Source of the DNA: Aplidium turbinatum | Lineage: Eukaryota > Chordata > Ascidiacea > Aplousobranchia > Polyclinidae | Reading direction: 5' to 3' | Assembly (NCBI GenBank): GCA_918807975.1 | Contig: OU964931.1 | Location: forward strand, 7,698,251-7,762,250 | Length of the DNA stretch: 64,000 nt | Notes under the pieces: model-generated | Databases searched by the model: none | What the model was told of the DNA's origin: nothing | Seen by the model: only the letters and a program-made list of their open reading frames with translations | Translations under genes and position numbers: made by a program | Shown: positions 44,001 to 56,000 of the stretch, piece after piece | Layout of the letters: every line of letters begins with the position of its first letter | Numbering within the stretch: the first letter of the stretch is position 1

Positions 44001-47000
44001 CAAAAAGACGTTAATTTAATTCATAAACTGTTGGACGAAGACAGTCTCGGACAGTTGAACGCCGTCCACAACAAATATCACCAGCTCAAGTGCCAACTCC
44101 ACGCAAGTCGTAAGTAGATCTGCACATATAAGCTAAGCCTGTGCCATTCTTTTTTAAACTTTTATCCGAATTTTTAACTTCCAAAACTGTTAAACGTGAC
44201 TTTAACTGTTTCAAATAAACTTTAAACAAAAATAGTATTTTAGTAAATCGATATTTTTTAGTTCGAAGAAAATCTGTTCGAGAACTTTAGTCCCAACATT
44301 AGTTTCATTTTGTGTACTTGCTTTCCAGCAAGCAAATTATCAAACTCTGTAGATGAGGCAGGAAAGCCACTGAAATTTACCAAAAACAAGCCACGATGTC
44401 ACGTGTTAGGCTTAAGTAGATCTTACCTCTTACCATAGTTTTCATCCTCATTTTTCTTTAATTTTTAAAACTTTTATTTGAAGATGAGTCTTTAATAAAA
44501 TAGAATATGTAGTTTGATAGCTTTCTTTTTTGACGCACTAACGGAAAAATAAATAATAACGAAATTTTAAAGAATATTGTTGGTCTACGACTCTACGTTG
44601 TTACTCGACGTAGGATGAACTGTGTTGAAAAATTTGATATAAATAAAGTTGTAATTATGACTAGGCACATTACGTTGTGGATACGGTAAAACTATCTGTG
44701 GACGAAATAGACTGACTATTTTTTGTCTAATTATGTTTTTATGTGTTTTCCAGTTTGATTTAAATCCAAATTTCCAGATTTTTGACGCATCATAGCCCAT
44801 TTGAAAGTTTTAAGCTAACTGTAAAGATAAACTGTTATTTTCACTAGCTTCCATTTATTGTGGAAAGCACTTTTCTTTGTGAATTATGAGGTTTATTCTA
44901 TTTGTGATCTTGTCAAGCTGAGTCGTAAAATCCGTCGTAAAATTCCCGAACGCTCTTCGCCATGTCTTTTCAAAACATGTTCTGTTTAAAACATTAAAAA
45001 TGGCGGTGTTTTGAAAGCAAGAAAGGTGCCATAGTTGCATTGTCAATTGTTGACAGGAGAATTTTCGATCTAAATAAGCGACTTTTGTGTGTTTCATCTC
45101 CCCTTCACAACTGCCAACACGGCTTACTGTTATAAGAACGCTTTTTATTTTCTAATTCTACACCCAAAAACAGCTTTATTCAAGGCAGCAGTTCGGTGTG
45201 TGTTTACTCTGACTTCATTACATTTCTTTTAATAAGTGAAAGAGGATTTAATCAACAGATGAAGAGCCTAAAATGTATATACTAAACTCTTGTTCAGCTA
45301 ACGTTTCGAAAACTAAACTGTTTTCATCTTCAGTGATCCCAAATCATTTCAATAGCACTGAAGATGAAAACAGTTTAGTTTTCGAAACGTTTGTTGAACA
45401 TGACTGTAGTATCCGTATTTTAAGCTCTTCATTGTTTCATTAGATTGACCAATGGCAATTTTCTTGCTTGCAAAGAACATCGCCATTTTTAGGACAGTGT
45501 TGGAACAAACAGCGCTAAAGGCTTTCGAAAAAAAGGATTTTATCATTCTCAGTCAGCTTGACAAGATCTTAGATTGACCAGCCGTTCCAACCATTTTGCT
45601 CCTAAAACGAGATTAGGACTTGGATAACATTCTAAATTTTGTGGTTCACAGTCGGAGGAGATCCTAACACTCCAAGCAGCTCTCTTGATCTGATACAAAG
45701 TGACGTCGTAGGTACTATCGTCCAAGTAGCACAGATCCCTGAGATTTCAGTCACTTCGCCGCAAAAAAGAAAAGGAAAGTCAGCAAGGTATGACGCTTAA
45801 CTTGACGATATTCTCCCTTAGTTTCCGAAGATGACCCACTGGTCTGAATCAAGCTTTAGTGTGCAATCACGATCCGCCTCAAGAATTGTTTATTGCTCGG
45901 TGTAAACGCCAATGATCTCCATTGCGTTGGTTGATGACAAATATTGGAGCTCAATTTTAAATACATAATGAAAAAAAATAGTTTACTCTTGAAGGGATGT
46001 TTTGTCTTTTCTTTGACATATTTTGTTAGAAGATACATTATACGCAAGTTGTAAGCCATTAATTCGACCAGCACAAAATTATTTCGTACTGCTAATGATG
46101 GTTTATTTTTGGTCATTCTTCCATTTCGAAGATATTTTGTTCCGGTTTAATCGAAAAATGAATTTGAGTTTCATTCGCCCGATAATGTAGGAAAAATATT
46201 TGTGTAATTAGGAACTTCCGAGCCGTTGCCAGTTTTTCGGGTTTCCACCTCATATTAATGTTTCCAATTTGAACAAGTTGAAAGTATTTCCTGTTCTTAA
46301 ATGAATTGTAAATGAATCGCACTTCATTTTGTGAATACATTGCGGTATGACTGCGCACTAAGCAGCCAAGTTTGCAAAAACACTCTTTTTACAGCACCTC
46401 CGCCATTGTGTTGGACAAACATTGCTGTTTATAGCATACCTTGTTTAAGATTATATTCTCCTTAAAGTAGTAACGTAAAAAGATTAAAATAGCTAAGGTT
46501 TTTAGTAGTTTTCCGTAAAAACCCATAAAGTCAAAATTCTATGTTATCTTTGCGACCAAGTTTCACTACGTCATCATGGGATTTTTGTTCGATGAACTTC
46601 GATTAAAATTACATGAATTTCTTGCAGAAGAAAGGTCGTTGAAGCCTCGTCTGAAGAATCTGCCTCCGAAAGAGCAACCCGGATAAGCGAAATCAAAAAA
46701 AGAGCCCAAAGCTCTCGAGTAAACACCGATTCAGGATCACTAAGGTTGGTAGTTCACTTTATTTATGCCACGTCTTAGTATGCGTATATGTTTGATTTGC
46801 CACTTTTGACACTAGAAAAAAGTACAACCTCCCTAAACTACGTCTAGCAACGTTGAAACGATTTAAACACAGCAACTTTATTGAGTGGGAAGATGCACGA
46901 GTCATTCTTTTTCTGGGATTTCGCGGCGGTTTAGCAGTTCGGTAAGACTACCAAAGTTAAGGTGGTCTAGAAAATGGCTTCCACCTTGCAGGATATAGTT

Positions 47001-50000
47001 CTAGCGTTGTTGTAGGGAATCGATAAAAAACGCAAAAACTGTCTTCACGCTCGCTTTCACTTCCGCACGTTCACTTTGATACGATTTCGTTCACAGTAAT
47101 GTCGTCATGCGGTGAGGATGCATCCTTGTTGCACTTCGGCTGCTATCCAAGGAAGCACGCGAGCCTCTCCCCCGCTACCATTGCTCAATTACAACAGGAG
47201 TGTTTCGCAAAGAAACGTGAACTGAGCGTCACTGGCACCCTAGATGCTATGAAGGAATGTGTCAATTTGGAAAACGCGGATATTTACCGTGAAAACGCCG
47301 CTGCTCATCTCCGGAGACAGTTTTCTGCATTACAAGCTATTCAAAATGAACAGCAACGATCCATGGCAAGCCAAGGTGATACTGCTTTTAATAAACGGCA
47401 CACACAAGCTGTTTCTGAATCCCAAATACCCGCAGAGTCTTTCGACAAGAATGTTGAAGTGAGAGAAGTCCTGCAACGGCTGTTAGAAAACAGGGCGAAA
47501 TCGATCGCATACGGAGCACAAATTTCATATGCCGATTTAGCTGCTGTCAGCAAACAATCTGTTGACTTGCAAAATTGCAATCCTTCATATTTGACAACAC
47601 GAGCCAGGCAAGACTTTTCGGCCATCAAGTCAGACCTTCTTCCTCCACCACCTCGTTTGCCTACCACAACACAAGCCATGCTATCCTCCCAATGTACTGC
47701 TTTGTCTGTTGGCAATTCTCTTACATCTTTTAGCAATACTACCTCAGCTTCTTATCTGCCTGCTCATTTGAAGCAAGACGAAAACAGCTATACTTCCACG
47801 CCAGTGCTAACCCAAAATGACAGCTCGAGTGTCGAAATAAATCAACCGCTAGATCTGAGCACCTCTAACAAACGTCAGCAACGGAATGTCAATGAAAGCT
47901 TAAAGGAAAATTACGTGATGTTACCTGCTCAACCTGTCTCCTGCGGCAAGCAACAAGCCAAGCCATCTTTACCGACCTCTGAAAATCCAGTTATGTCTGA
48001 TAGGGACTTGTTTCTGATCAGAAACTTAGCGTCAGCGTATGCTAATCAAGGACACACTTTGCCAGCTTTTTTGAATTTATCTCCTCAACAAATGCTCTTG
48101 TTGGCTCCCTACTTGCAAAACGCTCCTGCGTCCTTGATGGAAACCTCCTCTGCAGGAAAGGAAATCCAATCGGACCCAAGTCCGACCACAGCACAGGAGT
48201 ATTTGCAAAAGTTATTTTGGGAAGCATGTCAACGTCATCAAGTGGCAGCCATGCAACATCAGCAGAAGTCTTCAAGAAAGCGAGTGGCATCGGTAAGCTA
48301 AATGTGTTATCGTTTACAAATTTTTGTAGCTCGAATTTCTTTGTTAATTTAACCAATCTAAGTTTCGGATCTCCTGAAATCAAGAATTTGACTTTTGACA
48401 GAAATGATTGTGCAAAACAGCTTTTTCTGTGTTTACATATTTAATATAACAGAGTTTGTGTTGCTTATATGTGGCACATGTTTGATTAAAGGGATGCTTT
48501 GTATACGATTTAACATTGAATATAATTTACAGTATAATTCTGTTTTTTTATAACCGAATGATTGTGTTCGTTCATACGACCAATTTGTCATCAATTTCAT
48601 AAGAAATTATTTAATCTCAGGCGGAAAGCGAGCAGCAACACCGATACAGCAGCCCCCCGAAGACCATGCTCATGAATAATAGAATGAGGGGCTCATCTCA
48701 ACAAAATGGACAGTTTCGTGAAAGTAGTAAAAGCCCTTCTGTGATAGCCACTAACGCCAAAAGGTACAAGCGCTATGCAAAACCCCCCTATTCATATGTT
48801 TCTCTCATCACCCTGGCCATCCTCTCGTCGCCTCAAAAGAAGTTAAGACTGTCACAAATTTTAAAGCGGATATCAGACATGTTCCCATTCTTCAAGGGCT
48901 CATACCAGGGCTGGAGGGATTCAGTCCGCCACAACCTATCCCAAAACGAATGCTTTGTCAAAGTAAGTCAACTTCTGTTTGTTCTACAAGCAACATAATG
49001 GCGTTTCAATCGAACCTTACAATATTGTGAAACCATTAGTTTTTGTAACGTGTGTTAAAAGTGATTTTCAGTGCTGCTTTAAACTGACATTTTAGGGTAC
49101 GAATGTCCATTGTTTTGTTTAACACTTAAACAGCATCAAGCCAGACCTACATACATTTTTTTTCTGTGCGCCCGTTTGGTTCCATTCAACTTGAAAATTG
49201 GTAACAGAAAACAATGAACTCACAATTTCGTTTTGTTTCAATAGGTTTTAAAGAATCCCTGCCGACCCACAGCGAAGGGAAACTACTGGTCCGTAAACAT
49301 TTCTTTGATACCCCACGAGCTTTTGTTGCGTCAAAATACCCTTGTGTCACGTTGCACACAAGAGTCTGGCTTCACCTACAGGAAAGACCTCACCGAGGTA
49401 TTTGATGTGTTCAATGGAAACATAAAGGTGGAAATCCCGCAGCATTTGATCAAAGGAGCCCGTCTTATCCATGAACCTGCTGCGGTGATGGAAGTCCTTT
49501 TGTTGGAGCCGAGAAGAGAAGGAGACGTAATCGGATCTGATGCAACAAGAAACACAAGAGGATATAGTCTTGTGGACATGTTTCCTCAAGATGATTGCAT
49601 TGGTGATAATGTTTTATCATTGCACCATCAATCTTTGACTAACAGTAGATGGCCTGGAAAACCCGCAAAAGCTGGAGCGTCGGTAGCACCGACTAAACTC
49701 GTGCTATCTCCTCAGCATCTGGTCTATCCAAGCGTGTCGTACTCACAATACGTTTCCAACACAGAGCCACACAAGTTGGCCATTAGTCAAAATTCCAACG
49801 GGTCGTTTACCTTAAATGCCGAAGCCCAACTTCAAGCACAAAAAGAATACTTGGCTCAGGCATTAGCCAAGCAAATGCCTGATGTAAAAAGCTTGCCATT
49901 TTTGCGACATTACCTTGCTAACAACTCCCAACAACCAATTCAGCTCGAGAAGAACACCATGCCCCAAGAGGATTCCAATCCGACAAACGTACCTGTTGCC

Positions 50001-53000
50001 AGGGATGTGGACGTTTTGCCAACTAGTCCACTGATTATGCGAGATTCAAATGCGAGGAAAACTTCCGAATTTTCCAATCTAAATAGTTCGAGAACCTTCG
50101 TGCAAGATGTCACGCCCGAACACGGAAGTGATCACCAATCAAAACCCGCAAGTCCTGAAGATCCTCCTACATCTGAATGCTCCTTGATGGAACAGGAGTC
50201 TTCACCTGTGGATCATCCTCTTGCTGATGATGAGGCTACTGAGTCTTCAAGTCCTCTTCCTGTCTATCGTGGACGATCCCGATCGTCGGACGTGTCTTCT
50301 GAAACGGTGGAGCTATCATCCCCAAGCATCGGTGATGAGGTGCTACCTGTTCCTCCAACTTACCCTATTCCATTCACCGGATTCAACATCCGTCTTCTTG
50401 AACTCACAAAGTCCGTGTGAAGAAGAGGGGCCTAAACTTGCCATACCTATGCACGTAGTGATAACACAGCTACCAAAATCTTTTTTACGTTGGTTGAACG
50501 TTTGCAGACATTGAATCAATGTATAAAGGTTAAGAAGATACCTTCTGAAAGAAACGAAAGCGCAAGAATGAAGTTTTTTTTCTGTTTATTTTGTGCTTGT
50601 TTAAATTATACCAGATGATGCACGTTGTTGTAAATAGTTCAATGAGATTTTCTTTGGTGATGTAATATCGTGACATGAAGCAATATAACGTTCTAGTGTA
50701 CATTGTGTTGCAATCATGCAATGTCGTTAAAATATTGTGCAGTAACTGCAAGTTCGTTCCTTCCTGAAAGAATTGGTGGATTATTGTTTTATTTTTGCTA
50801 TCAGTGCTGTTTATTTTTATTTTTGTGTGCTACAGATGTTTTATAAACAACTTTGTGCTAACGCAGTAACTGGCTATGACATTGAAAAAAAACGTCTTTT
50901 TATTGTACTTTTGACGCCTGCCTCAGATATTTGAACATACCTCGCTATTTGTGGCAGTTATGTAGTTGTTCCCATAACGTGTAATCAACGCTTGAGATTC
51001 GTGAATTAACATTGCTTGTACATAGAAACAACGGTGCCAGTGTGGCATGTGATCAACCTAAGCGTTTTATTGTTGTGGCTTTCAGTGGCACACCAGGAGA
51101 TTGTACGAACGTGTATAGTGGAGATCACATGCCATTCTAGCACTGACACAATAATGGTGCAGTAACATTACCTTAAGATCGCTTGAATGTTTGCAAGAAA
51201 TAAAAATAATCTTTAATTTTTTTTACAAATTAACCGAATCATTTCAGCGTGCTGCGTGGTTTAATTATCATCTCGTATCATCCATTTGTGTTCGTGTTAA
51301 CCTGAGCTGACTTCCCACTGAGAAAGTTGCTCTGACATGACTCAATATTGCATTAGTTCTATTTGAATGTGCTTTTTCTTGTATTTACTTGTCCGTTTGA
51401 CAGATCCGACAACGTCTATCTACTATGTCATTTTAACATAAAACTAACGTTGTTTTTGAACTATACAACATTCTTTTATTGTCCTGATGCAGTGTTTATA
51501 ATTCAACAAATGCTGTGTATATATCAAAGCATCCAAAACAATTTCTATACCTCATTAGTGTTGTTGGTGGCAATATACGTTATGGTTACCTCATTTGGTT
51601 AGTGTCACATATATACAGTAGATATGTTGTCCAGGAAAAACCACCACCTATATATACCAACAAAGTTTTGTGATTTTTATGTTTCAGTTTATATCTAGAC
51701 AGCAAATCAACCGTTTTGTTTAAAGCAACTCCAAGTTTCACCATTCCACTGCTTTTTTTTTCAACTTGAATGATGTTCCTGGTTATTTTTTTGGCAACTT
51801 GTATTTTTGACCTTATGTCACTCTATCGTTGGAAGCGCTAGATTCCGGTTTTTGACTTGATTTTTCACTGTCACTTTCGCCACAAGCGAACCACAAATAT
51901 CCAGACAGCAAAATTCGTCACTTCTACGTTGATTCTGTAAAAAATGACAGATTTTACTGTCTGGGTAACTTCATACCTCTTTGACAATACGATTGCCTTG
52001 CTGCGGTCAGAAAAGTCTGTTTTTTTTACATGGTTCCAACGTATGGCTGCATTGAAACAATGCAAAAAGCGCAACTTTTTCCACTTTTGTTGGTTCATCG
52101 TTCATCTTTCTCGAGATCATCGTTCAGTTCAGTGGACTTTGCCAACCAATTAGCATTTTTGGGACTTATCCGAGCCGGCAAGTGAAACCTTTTTTACAAT
52201 GATTTTCTGGCTGGCTGGGATCTTGTTTCTTATCAAACAAAGCCAAAGAAGATACGGCATAATCCTTTCTAACCAGACGGAACCTGCGAGACATGCACAA
52301 TTATTGTTTTTAGTCGAGCTTGGTGTTCGTTAATTCATTCCCTTTGGAAGAGAGTTCGCTTTGTTGTACAACAGACTTGCAAAACTGTTATTCTTTAACT
52401 GATTTTTTTTTCGTAAAATCAACCTGAAATTTGCCATCACATATTTGTTTTTGTAAATTATCACTTGCAGAAATCTGCCGTGTTTGCGTTGTACAAACGT
52501 TATACTTGTTTTTTTTAACCAGGCTCCAATTTTCCTTTGATTTGTGTACATTGAACCACGACCAGTTGAAAATCTTGACCTTCTTTGCAAATTTACGTGA
52601 TGCTGTTTATTTTAACATCCCGAACACCAAATACCTCATCTGTTGTTTTACCTAATTATTGAATTGAGCTATTTTTGACCGTCTGTTTCACGTTTGACAA
52701 TGTGATACTTTTTACATTGAATCGATGTAAACAAGACAAATATTATCGGTGGGTTTGGCTGTTTCCCAGACAGCAAAATCCGTCATTTTTACATTAACGT
52801 CTGCAGACGTTAAATCAATGTAAATATGACGAATTTTCTGGTCTGTGTTATCTTTAAAATGTACTGTTTGAATCTATTTGATGAACTGACACACCACTAT
52901 GCGTAATAAACTTGAACAATACAATTGTCAACATCAATCTCATCACACAAAAAGGAAGTTTAAGTAATCCGTGTTCATACGAAGACTGCTCGGTCAATCA

Positions 53001-56000
53001 TAGACCTACGGTTTGCAACACTACGTTGAGCTATCCTCACAACAGTTCAGGTGTTTCGGCGTCTGTAGTTGATTCGTGTAAAAAAGGACTTTGCTAGCCA
53101 GTTGTTGGACTGTGTTTCCAAGCGTTTTCAAATTTTGCTACAAAATCCTTGAGGTTTTTTTTGCTGTGCGGTTTCTTACATCTCAGGCAGCAAACAATAA
53201 TTTTTTACATTGATTCAACCTTAGTAGACGTTGAATTAATTTAAAAAGCGCAAGCTTTGCTGCTGAATATTCGCAAGTGGTTAGAGTTAGACACTTGCTT
53301 TTTCTACATGACCCCAACTGCTTCGCGGGTTCCAGTTTGGAAATCGCTGCTCCACATGAACAAAAATAACTAGGAAAACGACATCAAAAACAACAAGATA
53401 CCAAAGAGATGTTTTGTACATGTGAATACTGTAATACTAATAGCTTTTCGTTATTGAAGCTTGCAAATTCAGCCGCTGAAACAACACTACGAAGTGTTTA
53501 CACTTGAACTTAGATTTTTTGCAACCAAGATTGTGATGTGACAAATTAGACGTGACTCGGACTGGCGTTCATGTTTCAGTTTTACCGAGCTTACAAAATC
53601 GGTCCTTTCTTTACATTGATTCAACGTTTGCTGACTGAGATACAACCGTCGCTGATCAATTTGCAAACTTGACCTGACTTTAACCCCTAGAAAATTCTTC
53701 TAACCTGCGAAATGTTTTTCATTTACTTTTTTGTTTTCGCAACAGATTTTTCATGTTCTTCTGCACGTAGGTGAAATATTCTTTCGACATTTTTTTTACG
53801 CGTAAAAAAATAAGATCGCTGTTCAACGGTGCTGCCTGTTGTGTGAGGATGAAGCCACACAAATGAGCCGTTGTCAAAAAATATTTTTTCTATATTCATG
53901 AAAGTTCCATCCAGATTACAATCTCATTTTAAACCGATCAACAACTCTTTGTCACGATCAATGCGGCTTACATCGAAAAGTGTATATTTAGTTTGTATTC
54001 AGTGTAAATTCCGTCGGCTGCATAGCCGAGTGGTGAGAGCACTGGAACGGCAATCGAAAGGGCGCCGGTTCGACACCACTCAAGAGCATGCGGCTGTGTC
54101 TGTGGCAGGACACTTGAAGGCATGCCTGAAGGTGGACACGAAGATTGGCTTCCTTGCCTTCCCGTCCACTTAATCTAAATCTTCAACCACCGGGTGTATG
54201 CCTGGATACGACAAACAAACAGTGTAAATTCCAATGTTGCGATTCGGGTTTTGTAGCCATGCTAGCGATAGCTTTGCTTCTTTTTACTCGAACAATTGTA
54301 AGGTTATTTCTTCTCACAATGTCGATGTACATGTTTAAAAAATGCAGACTATCACTTCTTACATCATTCTGTGATAGTTTGGCTCCGTAGTGTGTTATTA
54401 AATTCGATCTTTTTTGTTGTTGTTAAATGTGTAAGCCATTTGTTTATTTCTGTGGTCTTCGCAGGAGAACCATCCGCTTGTTCTTTCTCCCAGCTAGCAG
54501 AACTAGTCACTTTTACATTGTTTTAACGTCGCTAGATGTATAAACACGTTGTTCAGGTTTTCTCTTTCACACGGTAAGAGTTTCTATTCCTCAGAAAGCC
54601 GAAACGACAGCATTTTTCATTTCGAGTATTTTGAGGTGGACATGCGCACAAACAGCTGAAATAATAAACTGGCCAGTACATTCTGAGACTATTTGTCCAG
54701 TTGACCGTACATTGACCGGTGACTAATGTTAAGTGGTCAAACCTTAGATGGCTTGTTGATGCATGGGCAAGGGATATGATTGTAATCTTCGTAGTTCTTT
54801 GATGCGTTGAATAGACGACAAATGACATACACCACAGGCTAAAGATCGCCGGGATAACTGATGCTTAGACAATGGAATGTCAACCGATTTAGCTTCAATA
54901 TCATGATATTCCAACGCCTAGCAACGTTAAATTAACGTAATTTATCCCACTATCTCAGGGACAGGGCAACAAAGTTTATCTTTGAGCGTGCAAAGTTATC
55001 TGATAGGTGAGGTCCTTTTCAGGAGCAACTTTTCCATACGCCTAATCAATGTATAATGATGATAATTTAATGAAAATGACCAGTTTTTATCGGTTGCATC
55101 TTTCTTGGTGTTGATGTTTAGTTTAATGCTGTTATCACCAACCGCGCTGCCGTACTAGTGTCCACCGTGCGAATCTTGCTGTTTATAATTGGCTCGACCT
55201 CATTTCACCCGAAGACAAATCGACCTGGTTTCAACCGTGGTCGTTTATTGCTTGTTGTGTTCGCTTGGTGTGCGAACCAAAGCCTTGACATTCGAGTATA
55301 AATACATAACAATCATGTCGGTGCTTGTTAATTTTTTTTTAGATAATCTGCATCTTCGTTTGTAAATGATTTCAATTCTTGCATCATGTGGTGTGCCCCA
55401 AGGCGCCGCCTTCGCGCCAAGTTCACCTCAAATGACCTTTGACCTCTTATGATGTTTACATCCACGATGAATCGTGACCCAAGATTTAAAAGTGGATATT
55501 ATTTTGCGATTCAAACAAAACTAATCTAGTTGAGATGCAAAAGCCATCGTGATTGGCAGGTGATCGCATACCTAGCCACTAAGTTCGATTATTTTCGTGA
55601 TTCAATTGGAGCTTTTTATCTTCTCTTCGTGGACTGACGGCAAATAACTTGCTTGTTAACTTTCAAAATGTTCAATATGAGATCATTGACTTTTTCTGAT
55701 ACTTTGATACTTTTAATGATACTTTTTCTTGTGTGTATTTTGCAATCTTGCTGAGCCACTTTTCCAAGTTAGATTCCAACGCCTGCAAACGTTGAATCAA
55801 TGTAAAAAAATGGCTTGATTTTTTGGCTGGAGGTGCAACCGTTCAACGCGTGTTCGAAATTACACCCAATCCCCCATTGTACCACCTTAGTCTTGCAAAC
55901 AGCGATAATAGAAAAATGCGTGATTTTCTTACTTCGAAAATTCCTTTCTTTTTAGAATGTTGAAATTAATGTGAGCACACACGATCGTTTCTATCTTTCA

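Noticed and set aside
47341-47736. 131-codon minus-strand frame
   Set aside because: Antisense shadow of FoxH1 exon 1.
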